Positions 8,549 to 17,190 of a stretch of 64,000 bases of DNA are shown one piece after another. Made by a program: the position numbers and the translations under genes. The notes under the pieces are model-generated. The model saw only the letters and a program-made list of their open reading frames with translations. It had not been told where the DNA came from and searched no databases. Source of the DNA: JBAVQS01 sp049694275 (GTDB lineage: Bacteria; Chloroflexota; Anaerolineae; UBA4142; SHND01); contig JBAVQS010000145.1 in the NCBI GenBank assembly GCA_049694275.1, positions 1 to 64,000 on the forward strand. The letters run 5' to 3'. The number at the start of each line of letters is the position of its first letter. Positions within the stretch are counted from its first letter, which is position 1.

Positions 8549-8577
8549 ATTGTACTAGACTCGTGGGGGGTTGTCAA
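8549..8577 (-). promoter_or_regulatory. Promoter of the KimA-uspA-RCK operon
   Basis: Minus-strand TTGACA (8572-8577), 17-bp spacer, TACAAT (8549-8554). Predicted start near 8542, giving a leader of about 292 nt before the ATG at 8250. Confidence 0.75.
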
Positions 8578-8612
8578 TTAAACCAAAAGTCCGGTCAAAC
8601 GAACCGCCAGCC

Positions 8613-10730
8613 TCAGTGCTCGAGGAGATATGGCACGAGCACGACCGCAACATTCGGATGCTGTTCGAATGCCTTGCGCAGACCATTCGCAGTACGATTG
8701 TGCAAAAAGCCTTCCCACCAGTGGGCCGGGATGAACTCGGGCAGAACAATTGTCACAAAGGCATCCGGCTTTTGATTATGCACCGCATCTACATAGCGCA
8801 GTAAAGGCCCGACAAATGCGCGAAAGGGGGACTCGACAACAACCAACTTGCAATCGGGCCCATAGCGCTCCATCTTTTGTCTGACCTTTTCGGTGCGTTC
8901 TGCATTCATTGCAATGTGCAAAACAATCGGCTCTTTGGAAAGGGCCCGCGCGAAGGAAATCGCGCGGAGTGAGGCATAATTCACATCGTCAATCGGCACC
9001 ACCACGAGCTGATTGATACGGGAGGGCGGTAGCTGATCCGGCACGATGCGCAACTGATCGGCAACGCGTGTATAGTGACGATGAATCAACAGGAAAAGGC
9101 TGACAATGAGCGGAATCAGAATAATAACAATCCAAGCGCCGAGGGCAAATTTCGTGATGGCGACAATCACCAAAATCGTTGCACTCAATACCGCGCCGGC
9201 GCCATTGATAATCGCGTTGCGCTCCCACCCAGGCGTCCTTAATTTTCGCCAGTGAATGACCATGCCGGTTTGGGACATGGTAAAAGCCAAAAAGACGCCG
9301 AATGCATACAGGTGAATGAGACTATCGACCCGAGCTTCGAAAATGACCACCAGAAAGGCCGCAATCGTCCCTAACGCGATAATCCCCACGGAAAAGGCGA
9401 GCCGGTCGCCGCGGAAGGCGAACTGATGCGGCATATAATTGTCGCGCGCCAGCACCGAAGAGAGACGCGGAAAATCGGCAAAGGCAGTATTGGCAGCGAT
9501 GACGAGCACGCCCATTGTCGCAATCTGGAAAATATAGTACGGAATGCCAACGCCGAAAACGGCGAGGGCGATTTGCGAAATGATGGTCTCATTGTCATTC
9601 GGAACCAATCCCATTTGAGTTGCAAGCGCCGAGATCCCGAGAAAAAAGACGGCAAGCAGCGCCGCCATAATGGTGAGGGTAGTGGCTGCATTCTTGCTCT
9701 CGGGCTTTTTGAAAGCCGGGACGCCATTGGAGATGGCCTCTGTACCGCTCATTGCGACAGCGCCGGCGGAAAAAGCGCGCAGGATGAGCCAGATCCCAAT
9801 CCCTTCCGTAGCCGGCAGGGTCGGCGGCGGCACAGCCGCGTGCAGGGTCCCAGTCACCCATTTGAACGCGCCCACACCGAGAAGCCCAAACAGGGTAAAG
9901 ATATAGAGATAGGTCGGAAGAGCAAAGATGCTGCCCGACTCGCGAATGCCGCGCAGATTGCCAACCGTGATCAGGGCGATGAAAAACAGGCTGAGCAATA
10001 CATCGACATTCAAAAAGGGCGGCAAGAACGCTTCAATGGCCTGCATCTGAGGTCCAAACCCAGAAGCAACCAGGGCTGAAGTCACATTCGCGGCGCCTGC
10101 GACAATCGAAACGGAAACCGTGAGAATATAATCGATCAAGAGGGCCGCAGCCGCGACGAGTCCGGAAAGCTGTCCCAGGTTCTCGCGACTGACGTTGTAT
10201 GAACCGCCGCCGTGCGGATAAGCGAAAACGGTCTGCCGGTAGGAAAAAGCGACGATAAGAAGGAGGGTTGCAATCGCCAGGGCGCAGTAAAAAGCAATAC
10301 CCAGCGCGCCGTTCCCGCCGGCAACCAAAATGACCAGAGCCGCCTCGGTTGCATACGCGCTAGACGAGATTGCATCGGACCCAAAGACAGCCAGCGCCTT
10401 CCATTTGGTCAAGCGTTCGTGCACCTCCTGCGCGCTGGCAAGCGGATTTCCGATCAGAACGCTCTTGAATGCATGGTAAGCTTTTTGAACGCCGCTTTCG
10501 GGACGATTGGTTTCTGGCGTCGCGACAAAATGCCCGGGGCCGACGCGTTTGAACAGACGATTGTAGGGTTCGTGCCGCCGGACATAGACATCTCCAGGGC
10601 GCACGCCCTGCTTGCGCTCGCGAAAAGTTAGCTCCGGATTAAGCTCAGGTGGACGAGGTTTAGGCTCCTCCGCCTCTCCGTTGGTATCTGAATCATCACC
10701 CGGCCTGGGTGCATTTCGACCTGAATCCAT
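8613..10730 (-). CDS. KimA-like APC-superfamily transporter 2
   Basis: A 705-residue paralogue of the 6181-8250 product with the same architecture: charged N-terminal tail, soluble lead-in VRPGDVYVRRHEPYN, about 12 membrane helices including FGSDAISSSAYATEAAL and YPHGGGSYNVSRENLG, and a C-terminal cytoplasmic domain ending in VAVVLVPYLLEH. ATG at 10730 is chosen because GAGAGG lies just upstream; a TTG at 10745 in the same frame is an alternative. Family members import potassium in Firmicutes, but substrate here is inferred. It has its own promoter at 10829-10857, nearly identical in sequence and spacing to that of the first copy, suggesting separate control of the two. Confidence 0.8.
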   Translation of the reverse strand: MDSGRNAPRPGDDSDTNGEAEEPKPRPPELNPELTFRERKQGVRPGDVYVRRHEPYNRLFKRVGPGHFVATPETNRPESGVQKAYHAFKSVLIGNPLASAQEVHERLTKWKALAVFGSDAISSSAYATEAALVILVAGGNGALGIAFYCALAIATLLLIVAFSYRQTVFAYPHGGGSYNVSRENLGQLSGLVAAAALLIDYILTVSVSIVAGAANVTSALVASGFGPQMQAIEAFLPPFLNVDVLLSLFFIALITVGNLRGIRESGSIFALPTYLYIFTLFGLLGVGAFKWVTGTLHAAVPPPTLPATEGIGIWLILRAFSAGAVAMSGTEAISNGVPAFKKPESKNAATTLTIMAALLAVFFLGISALATQMGLVPNDNETIISQIALAVFGVGIPYYIFQIATMGVLVIAANTAFADFPRLSSVLARDNYMPHQFAFRGDRLAFSVGIIALGTIAAFLVVIFEARVDSLIHLYAFGVFLAFTMSQTGMVIHWRKLRTPGWERNAIINGAGAVLSATILVIVAITKFALGAWIVIILIPLIVSLFLLIHRHYTRVADQLRIVPDQLPPSRINQLVVVPIDDVNYASLRAISFARALSKEPIVLHIAMNAERTEKVRQKMERYGPDCKLVVVESPFRAFVGPLLRYVDAVHNQKPDAFVTIVLPEFIPAHWWEGFLHNRTANGLRKAFEQHPNVAVVLVPYLLEH

Positions 10731-10828
10731 ATTCCTCTCATCCAACTCGCAAAATAAAGGCCCGCGGTTAGCCAGTGCAACCGGGGCATTAACGTATGGT
10801 GCGCTATTAACCTGACACGTATACTTTA

Positions 10829-10857
10829 ATTGTACGACGATGCCAATTCTTTGTCAA
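10829..10857 (-). promoter_or_regulatory. Promoter of KimA-like gene 2
   Basis: Minus-strand TTGACA (10852-10857), 17-bp spacer, TACAAT (10829-10834). The hexamers and spacing equal those of the promoter at 8549-8577. The leader would be about 90 nt. Confidence 0.75.
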
Positions 10858-10860
10858 AAC

Positions 10861-11535
10861 CTAGATTCGCGAAAGTAGCTCTTGCTTTTTGCGCTGGAAC
10901 TCTTCCTCACTGATGATCCCTTGTTTCCGAAGCTGGTCTAACTGCCCAATCAAGGTTGGCACATCCGGAATGACCGGGATCGCAGGAACAGGAGTAGCAG
11001 AACCGGGCGCAGCGGTTTCCATTATGCTCATCGCCTCTTTTTGATTCAGCATCTCAGTTTTGAAACGAACCGGCGAGAGGATATGGTGAAAGAGGTTCGG
11101 CGCGAGCTCACTCGCCGTCAGAATTTCGACATCCCCATAATCAAACGTGCGTCCCAAAATCGATTGACTCATCTTGACGTCATTGACCTTTTCCAATGAC
11201 GAATCGACCACATTCTTGTTGAATATGCCCGCAATCTGGATCACACGGCGGTTGGTGATGATGTATTCGCGATTCTCCCAAATGAAATAATGATAGACAA
11301 AGCGCGCGACCGGAATGACCCAAAGGAGCAGTCCCAGATAGATCAGGTTCGCAGCGCCCGAACTGCCGAGGACCCCAAAACGATCAACGGCGAAACGCAA
11401 CGCCCCAACCAGAACAGCGATTAACAGCGCAATGCCGAAATTTGCAAGTGCAGACCAGGCCAGCGTCATCCAATGCTGATGCGTCACAAAGACAAGCTTT
11501 TCATGCTGGCCGAGCATATGTTGGACATAACTCAT
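10861..11535 (-). CDS. PH-like membrane protein with C-terminal SHOCT domain
   Basis: A 224-residue protein. Two hydrophobic segments (about 24-46 and 62-82) are followed by a bacterial PH-like (YdbS/bPH2) domain with WENREYIITNRRVIQIAGIF and SLEKVNDVKMSQSILGRTFDYGDVEI. The last 35 residues form a SHOCT motif (LIGQLDQLRKQGIISEEEFQRKK), a short module found at protein ends and often linked to oligomerisation. Function unknown. ATG at 11535 follows an AGGGGA ribosome site. The stop lies beside the -35 of the next promoter, so the gene ends right where the transporter unit begins. Confidence 0.78.
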   Translation of the reverse strand: MSYVQHMLGQHEKLVFVTHQHWMTLAWSALANFGIALLIAVLVGALRFAVDRFGVLGSSGAANLIYLGLLLWVIPVARFVYHYFIWENREYIITNRRVIQIAGIFNKNVVDSSLEKVNDVKMSQSILGRTFDYGDVEILTASELAPNLFHHILSPVRFKTEMLNQKEAMSIMETAAPGSATPVPAIPVIPDVPTLIGQLDQLRKQGIISEEEFQRKKQELLSRI

Positions 11536-11559
11536 GGTTTTCCCCTAGAAAGTGTAAGA

Positions 11560-12423
11560 TTAGGAACCGGCAAGCTCTTGCTGGGAACGGCTGTACGCGA
11601 TGGTTGTGCTTAGATGAGCGTGACCAAGAAGCCGCTGCAGATCTTGCACCCGCTCCCCCCGAGCCAGCCGGTGAGCGGCAAAGGCATGCCGCAACGAATG
11701 CGGTGTTACTTCGAGCTGAATCCCGGCGCGCTTGACATAGTCTTTGAGAATGAGCCAGATACCCTGACGGGTCAAGCGGGCGCCCCGGGAATTTACAAAG
11801 AGCGCGCCCTGACCTTCAGGTGCATGGAGACTCGGTCTTCCCTTTTCAAGATAGAGCTTGAGGGAGTCTAGAGATCGTTCGGTCAGGGTAAGGACACGGA
11901 CCCCCTCCGAGACGTCAACCCGCAAAGTACCTGCGCTCGCGTCAAATGCATCCGCCGCCAGAGTAACCAATTCGCTTACGCGCAAACCGGCTGCATACAG
12001 GACCTCAAGCATCGCGCGATCGCGCAGCCCTTTAGGACTCGTATCCGTAGCCGCGTCCAAAAGCGCAGCAACCTGCTCTTGCGTTAGCGGGTGGGACAGA
12101 TGTTTGGGAACAGCCGGCGCTTCCAAGCTCTCGGCAGGATTGGACACAATCACCTGGTTTTCAAAAAGGTAGAAATAGAATGATTTATACGCAGCCACCT
12201 TGCGCGCAATACTCGCGGCAGAATAGTCACGCGCTTTCATTTGCAGCAAGAACCCTTGCAACAATAGCCCGTCCACATGTGACCAGGAAACGATATCAGG
12301 CCGCTCGGCCTGCACAAACTGGCACAACTGGAGGAGATCATTGCGATAAGCGAGTAGCGTGTTGGCAGCATAACGTCGCTGCATAGCGAGATAATCGATA
12401 AAGGCGTAAATCTGCTCTTGCAT
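11560..12423 (-). CDS. Tyrosine recombinase, XerC/XerD-like
   Basis: A 287-residue site-specific recombinase with an N-terminal SAM-like DNA-binding domain (IYAFIDYLAMQRRYAANTLLAYRNDL) and a C-terminal catalytic domain. Catalytic residues visible: Arg in AAGLRVSELVTL, His-x2-Arg in TPHSLRHAF, His in LLGHAHLS, and the nucleophile Tyr in TTIAYSR. ATG at 12423 gives the usual Xer length; the frame is open 42 codons further upstream but that extension has no family resemblance. It could resolve chromosome dimers, but Chloroflexota often carry several Xer-like proteins, so the exact role is unsure. No integrase-associated attachment site was seen. Confidence 0.85.
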   Translation of the reverse strand: MQEQIYAFIDYLAMQRRYAANTLLAYRNDLLQLCQFVQAERPDIVSWSHVDGLLLQGFLLQMKARDYSAASIARKVAAYKSFYFYLFENQVIVSNPAESLEAPAVPKHLSHPLTQEQVAALLDAATDTSPKGLRDRAMLEVLYAAGLRVSELVTLAADAFDASAGTLRVDVSEGVRVLTLTERSLDSLKLYLEKGRPSLHAPEGQGALFVNSRGARLTRQGIWLILKDYVKRAGIQLEVTPHSLRHAFAAHRLARGERVQDLQRLLGHAHLSTTIAYSRSQQELAGS

Positions 12424-12630
12424 AAGTATAGGTCGATGTCGGGTAAATGAGCGTGACTCCTGCGCCAGCGGCAGGATTCGGCAACTGCCCCGCATGAATG
12501 GCGCGTGTATCGAAATGGACATATGAACCGGGGCAGAGTCCATCCACATGCACGATTATAGACCCGCACGCGGGTGCTTGTCAAAGAGGTTTTTTCCACA
12601 AGATCGGACGATGACACGAACAGTGAGAAT

Positions 12631-12659
12631 TTGATTTCTGCCCTAATTCGGGGTATTAT
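12631..12659 (+). promoter_or_regulatory. Promoter of the phnDCE operon
   Basis: TTGATT (12631-12636), 17-bp spacer, TATTAT (12654-12659). Predicted start near 12666, giving a leader of about 108 nt before phnD. Confidence 0.55.
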
Positions 12660-12676
12660 CGTTACAGACGTCCCAA

Positions 12677-12768
12677 CCGCGCGAAACTGCGCGGTATAAA
12701 CCCATCCGGGAATCGCAGCGAGGCATCCCGAATTACCTCCTGCCGATTGCCCTAGTTTTGTAAGGAGG
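12677..12768 (+). other. Structured phnD leader with possible SD sequestration
   Basis: A 6-bp GC hairpin (12677-12682 with 12689-12694), a weak second stem, and CCTCCT at 12736-12741 that can pair with the AGGAGG of the phnD ribosome-binding site (12763-12768). This could mask translation; no known riboswitch class is recognised. The region 12424-12773 contains no gene. Confidence 0.4.
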
Positions 12769-12773
12769 AGAAG

Positions 12774-13877
12774 ATGAAAAAGCTGTTCCTCTTGATCGCG
12801 CTGGTCGTGCTTGCCCTCGCGGTAGCGGCATGCAATACGGCTACCCCGGCGCCGACCACAGCGCCAACGACGGCGGCGGTGGCCCCTACTACTGCCCCGG
12901 CAACCACCGCCCCAACGGCTGCCGCCGCACCGGCGGCGACTGCGACTGTTCCCCCGGCTGTTTGTGCTAAACTCCCGAATGCGCCGACCGTCAAGGACGG
13001 GGACCTGGGCTCAGCGAGCAAGCCAATCGCCATCGCCTTTGTATCGTCCGGTGACACAGGCAAAATCACCAAGGCAGGCCAGTCCATCGCCGACTGCTTG
13101 AACAAGATGACCGGGTTGACCTACCGCGTCGATGTGGGCACCAGCTATGCAGCTTCGATCGAAGCGATGGGCGCAGGCAAGGCCCAGGTGGGCTTTTTGA
13201 ACACCTTTTCGATTCTGCTTGCCCAGCAAAAATACGGCATCGTTCCGGTACTGATCAACGTCCGCAACTATACCGCCAACGATGTGGACCCGGACAAGGC
13301 TCTCTCCGGCCAGCCGGAACCCTTCTACAAGGGCCAGTTCATCGCCAACGTCAATTCGGGTATCAAGACCATCGCCGACCTGAAAGGCAAGACCTTCTGC
13401 TTTGTCGAACCCCTCTCGACCTCCGGTTACATCGTCCCGCGCATCATCTTGAAGGCGAATGGGATTGACCCGGATAAGGATTTCAAAGCGACCACCAATG
13501 CGGGCTCGCACCCGAACGTCGCGATCGCCGTGTACAAGGGCGACTGCGATGCCGGCATCACGTTCATCGACGTCCGCACCGACAAGGCGTCCAACCTCCA
13601 GGCCACCTATGCTGACATGACCGACAAGGTCAAGCCGTTCGCCGATACAGACCGCATCCCGAACGATGGCGTCCAGTATGTCAAGGATTTCCCGAAGGAC
13701 CTGGGCGACATCACTACCGCTGCCCTGCTCGCCATGTCCAAGGATCCCGGTGGCAAGGCGACCCTCGCCAGCCTCTATAGCATCAATGCCTTCCAACCGG
13801 CCGATGCCAAGACCTATGCTGACTTTTTGGCAGTCATGCAAAAGGCCGGCGTCGATCCCGCGACGATGGTCAAATAG
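12774..13877 (+). CDS. phnD: PhnD-like substrate-binding lipoprotein
   Basis: A 367-residue periplasmic-type binding lipoprotein. Signal peptide MKKLFLLIALVVLALAVA with lipobox ending at Cys20, then an Ala/Thr/Pro linker (21-62), then a PhnD-type domain: KPIAIAFVSSGDT near its start, ADCLNKMTGLTYRVDVGTSY, AQVGFLNTFSILLAQQ, a long TIADLKGKTFCFVEPLSTSGY segment and VQYVKDFP. Family members bind phosphonate, phosphite or phosphate; the ligand cannot be read from sequence. A strong AAGGAGGAG ribosome site precedes the ATG. First gene of phnD-phnC-phnE, separated from phnC by a long hairpin. No C-P lyase genes are nearby, so phosphite or phosphate is as likely as phosphonate. Confidence 0.9.
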   Translation: MKKLFLLIALVVLALAVAACNTATPAPTTAPTTAAVAPTTAPATTAPTAAAAPAATATVPPAVCAKLPNAPTVKDGDLGSASKPIAIAFVSSGDTGKITKAGQSIADCLNKMTGLTYRVDVGTSYAASIEAMGAGKAQVGFLNTFSILLAQQKYGIVPVLINVRNYTANDVDPDKALSGQPEPFYKGQFIANVNSGIKTIADLKGKTFCFVEPLSTSGYIVPRIILKANGIDPDKDFKATTNAGSHPNVAIAVYKGDCDAGITFIDVRTDKASNLQATYADMTDKVKPFADTDRIPNDGVQYVKDFPKDLGDITTAALLAMSKDPGGKATLASLYSINAFQPADAKTYADFLAVMQKAGVDPATMVK

Positions 13878-13891
13878 ATTAGTTTCCCCGA

Positions 13892-13934
13892 GACAAAATA
13901 GGCAGGGGGAGAGAATCCCTCTGCCTATTTTGTC
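13892..13934 (+). terminator. Intercistronic hairpin between phnD and phnC
   Basis: An 18-bp stem with one G-U pair (13892-13909 and 13917-13934) and a 7-nt loop; the outer 14 bp pair perfectly. It ends 9 bases before phnC and is not followed by a separate T-run, so partial termination or 3'-end protection of the phnD message is more likely than full termination. Confidence 0.6.
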
Positions 13935-13943
13935 CACCCCTCC

Positions 13944-14702
13944 ATGCTACGAGTTGAACACCTAACCAAAGTCTATCCGAACGGGACCCAGGCTCTCAAG
14001 GATGTGAGCTTTGAGGTCAAGGACGGCGAGTTTCTGGCCGTCATCGGGCTGAGCGGTTCAGGCAAGTCAACCCTCCTTCGCTGCATCAACCGCCTCATCG
14101 AGCCCACTTCAGGCCGTGTCCTCTGGAATGACATCGATATTACGGCCGCACGACCCGCCGAACTGCGCAACATTCGCCGGCAGATTGGGATGGTCTTTCA
14201 GCAATTCAATCTGGTCAAACGCTCGACCGTCATCACCAACGTGCTCTCCGGACGGCTCGGTTATGTCAATCCCTATGCCAGCCTCGTCAATTATTTCTCG
14301 CCCGCTAACAAGGAGCGGGCGCTCAAAAACTTGGACCGGCTGGGATTGCGCGACAAGGCCTACGTGCGCGCCGATTCGCTCTCGGGCGGCCAGCAGCAAC
14401 GTGTCGGTATCGCGCGCGCGCTGATGCAAGAACCCAAGCTCATCCTCGCCGACGAGCCGGTAGCTTCGCTCGACCCGGTCCTGTCTCACTCAATCCTGAA
14501 ATACCTGGAGCAGTTGAACAAAGAGGACAAGATCACAGTCCTGTGCAGTCTCCACTTTCTCGACCTCGTCCATCGCTATGCCACACGCGCGATTGCGCTC
14601 AAGGATGGGCAACTCGTTTTCGAGGGGCTGCCGCAAGAGATTGACGACGCCCAGTTCAAGGCAATCTATGGGCAGGAAGCCGAACGCGTAACGATCATTT
14701 GA
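13944..14702 (+). CDS. phnC: Phosphonate-type ABC transporter ATPase
   Basis: A 252-residue ABC ATPase. Walker A GLSGSGKST, Q-loop FQQFN, signature LSGGQQQRVGIARAL, Walker B LILADEPVASLDP and a switch His in LHFLD are all present. The RSTVITNVLSGRLGY stretch is typical of PhnC. It energises the fused PhnE permease and takes substrate from PhnD. The ATG follows the phnD-phnC hairpin closely with no clear ribosome site, so its output is probably lower than that of phnD. Stop is 2 bases before the phnE ATG. Confidence 0.92.
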   Translation: MLRVEHLTKVYPNGTQALKDVSFEVKDGEFLAVIGLSGSGKSTLLRCINRLIEPTSGRVLWNDIDITAARPAELRNIRRQIGMVFQQFNLVKRSTVITNVLSGRLGYVNPYASLVNYFSPANKERALKNLDRLGLRDKAYVRADSLSGGQQQRVGIARALMQEPKLILADEPVASLDPVLSHSILKYLEQLNKEDKITVLCSLHFLDLVHRYATRAIALKDGQLVFEGLPQEIDDAQFKAIYGQEAERVTII

Positions 14703-14704
14703 CG

Positions 14705-17119
14705 ATGGCTACAGTTGCAACCTCTACTCCTCCTCAACTGAAAAAGGCGCCCGTCGCCGGCCTCCTCTCACTGGTCGTTCCTGGCGCGGGCCAAGCCTAT
14801 CTTGGCAGGACGCCGCTTGGCCTCATTATTCTTGCAACGGCTCTCTTTCTCGCCTTTGTCGTCAACTGGGCACTCGATAACTTTGAAATAGGTCTCGTCA
14901 GTTTTGGCGGGCTGACCACCTCGTGGCTCTGGTTGGTTGTCATCGCCTTTTGGGTCTGGAATGCCATTAATGCCTATGGCATCGCCACCCAACAGCGTAC
15001 CTTTATTTATGTCGGAATCCTCCTCGCCGCAATCATTCTCTATATCATCGCCTGGCAGGTAACTGACATCAACCTGATCCGGCTTCAAGACCGCTTTGGA
15101 GATTTTCAAAAAGTTGCCTCGACCCTCACCCGTCCGGACCTCATAACGACCGACCTGGCGACCGGTCGCCTGACTCCGAGCGACAACTTTGGCGACCTGG
15201 TCGGGCGGATCGGCCTTCAGGCGCCGCCGGATCTTTTTGTCAAGCTCGGCCTTTTCAAGGCTACTGATCAGATTACCTGGTTCGCACCCGGCACCATCTT
15301 TGCCACGATCGCGCTCGGCCTGATGGCGACATTTCTCTCGATCTTTTTGGCGATCCCGCTGAGCTTTTTGGCGGCGCACAATATTGTCGGATCGCTGCGC
15401 TGGCCCTGGTCGAGCGTGATGAGTGGCGCGGTCGGGATGATTGCCGGCGGGATCGTGCTCGCCTGGATTATGGGGCTCGGGCTTCCACTCCCGGCAGTCC
15501 TTACGCTCCTGATTGGGCTTGTCATCGCAATCATCGTTATCGTTCTGGTCGGGCGTGCGCTTGATTGGTTGTATGATCGAGCCACCGGCACGGCCAGAAG
15601 AAGCCTCAATGGACTGTTGAGCTCGATGGCCATCGGAGTCGCTTCTTATCTGGTAGCCGCGCTCCTCTTTGCCTGGATTGGGGGCATTGTTGATATAACC
15701 GAGCCGCCTAATTACAAGGATCTCCTGGTCGCTTTTCAAATGGCGCCGCCGGTGATCGGCATCCTGGGTGCCCTGCTCGGTCTCTATCTCGGCCTACGGC
15801 TAGGCGACCGTCCGGTCCTCTTTGGCGAGCCGATCTATATCGTGTCGCGCGCCTTTTTCAATATCATGCGCTCGATTGACCCGCTCATCTGGGGGCTGGT
15901 CGTTATCGTCTGGGTCGGTCAGGGCGCCATGGCCGGCGTAATGGCGTTGGGCATCCACTCGGTCGCCGCATTGGCAAAATTGTATTCGGAAGAGATTGAG
16001 CATATTGACCCCGGTCCGGTGGAAGCAGTTGCGGCGAGCGGCGGCAATCTACTCCAGCAAATTATATACGCCGTTGTTCCACAAATCATTCCGCCGTTCC
16101 TCGCCTATACGCTCCTCCGCTGGGATATCAATATGCGTTCGGCAACCATTGTCGGTTTCGTCGCGGGCGGCGGTATTGGCTATTTCGTCGTCGAGACGAT
16201 TCGCAAGGGTGGCTATGAGCAGTACGCGGCGGCGCTGTGGATTGTCGCCATTGTCATTATCCTCGTCGACTATATCTCGGCGCGCTGGCGCGAGCAGATA
16301 CTGAGTGGCGAGAACAGGGTGACGGCAGAGGTTCCCCAACCTTTCTACCGTTCTCCCCGGAATATCCTGTATCTCTTGCTGGGCCTAGGCGTCTTTTATC
16401 TCTCTTGGCAATTGAGCGAGATGGATCTGCTCAAGCTGCTCGATCCTGGCCCTACCCTCATCAATGTCAGCACCGCTTTTCTCAAGTTCGACCTCCACGC
16501 TGACATTGTGGACGCCGTGGTCAAGCAGCTCCTCATCACCACCTTTCAGGCCATGCTTGCCACGACCATCGGTGGGCTTGTCGCCATTCCGTTCAGCTTT
16601 TTGGCTGCACGAAATCTAACCGGACGGAGTCGCTTCTCCCTTTGGATCTATTACATTGCTCGCGCGATTCTCAATGTGCTGCGCTCGATTGAAGCGCTGC
16701 TCTATGTTGCCGTTTTTGTCTACTGGGTCGGCGTTGGCCCCTTTGCCGGAATGATGGCCCTAGCGATCACAACCTTTGCGCTCATCGGCAAGCTCTTTTC
16801 AGAGGCGATTGAAGATATCGACCCCGGTCCGGTGGAAGCGATTACGACCACCGGCGCAACCAGACTCCAATCGATCATCTATGGCATCCTGCCCCAGATT
16901 ATCCCGCCGTTCGTCTCCTATACCATCTACCAGTGGGACATCAACATCCGCATCGCAGCCATCATCGGGTTTGCAGGCGGCGGCGGCATCGGGCTCCTCT
17001 ACCAGGCTTTTGCCAACTCGCTCCAGTATCACAAAGCTGGCACTGCTATCCTCTTTATCGTCGTCGTCGTCACACTCATGGACTTTGCCAGCGCCAGGGT
17101 ACGTCAGAGGCTGGTTTAG
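14705..17119 (+). CDS. phnE: Fused tandem PhnE-type ABC permease
   Basis: An 804-residue permease made of two PhnE units in one chain, with an N-terminal hydrophobic lead region (about 1-110; KAPVAGLLSLVVPGAGQAYL) of the short repeated type also seen in small multi-span membrane proteins. Each half holds a BPD_transp_1 unit with an EAA loop: EHIDPGPVEAVAASGG and EDIDPGPVEAITTTGA, both followed by PQIIPPF. The fusion would supply both halves of the transmembrane channel in one polypeptide, so a second permease gene is not needed. ATG at 14705 is 2 bases after the phnC stop; a TTG at 14699 would overlap it. Ends 15 bases before a strong terminator. Confidence 0.88.
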   Translation: MATVATSTPPQLKKAPVAGLLSLVVPGAGQAYLGRTPLGLIILATALFLAFVVNWALDNFEIGLVSFGGLTTSWLWLVVIAFWVWNAINAYGIATQQRTFIYVGILLAAIILYIIAWQVTDINLIRLQDRFGDFQKVASTLTRPDLITTDLATGRLTPSDNFGDLVGRIGLQAPPDLFVKLGLFKATDQITWFAPGTIFATIALGLMATFLSIFLAIPLSFLAAHNIVGSLRWPWSSVMSGAVGMIAGGIVLAWIMGLGLPLPAVLTLLIGLVIAIIVIVLVGRALDWLYDRATGTARRSLNGLLSSMAIGVASYLVAALLFAWIGGIVDITEPPNYKDLLVAFQMAPPVIGILGALLGLYLGLRLGDRPVLFGEPIYIVSRAFFNIMRSIDPLIWGLVVIVWVGQGAMAGVMALGIHSVAALAKLYSEEIEHIDPGPVEAVAASGGNLLQQIIYAVVPQIIPPFLAYTLLRWDINMRSATIVGFVAGGGIGYFVVETIRKGGYEQYAAALWIVAIVIILVDYISARWREQILSGENRVTAEVPQPFYRSPRNILYLLLGLGVFYLSWQLSEMDLLKLLDPGPTLINVSTAFLKFDLHADIVDAVVKQLLITTFQAMLATTIGGLVAIPFSFLAARNLTGRSRFSLWIYYIARAILNVLRSIEALLYVAVFVYWVGVGPFAGMMALAITTFALIGKLFSEAIEDIDPGPVEAITTTGATRLQSIIYGILPQIIPPFVSYTIYQWDINIRIAAIIGFAGGGGIGLLYQAFANSLQYHKAGTAILFIVVVVTLMDFASARVRQRLV

Positions 17120-17134
17120 GAAAGAGAGTGATTT

Positions 17135-17165
17135 AAAAAGGACGGCTCTGTGCCGTCCTTTTTTG
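17135..17165. terminator. Bidirectional terminator after phnE
   Basis: A-run, GC-rich stem GGACGGC/GCCGTCC around a 5-nt loop, and T-run. It serves phnE on the plus strand and the convergent lipoprotein gene (stop at 17191) on the minus strand. Confidence 0.85.
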
Positions 17166-17190
17166 TTGCCATCCCTGACTGCGCGGTCGC

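Noticed and set aside
8251..8612. c-di-AMP (ydaO) riboswitch before the KimA-like gene
   Set aside because: Fragments such as GGGGTGAA and CCGTCCGAAC occur, but not in the order or strand the motif requires. Kept only as an unclassified structured leader.
11560..12423. Tyrosine recombinase as a phage or island integrase
   Set aside because: No tRNA, attachment-site pair or phage genes are near; length and sequence fit a Xer-type protein.
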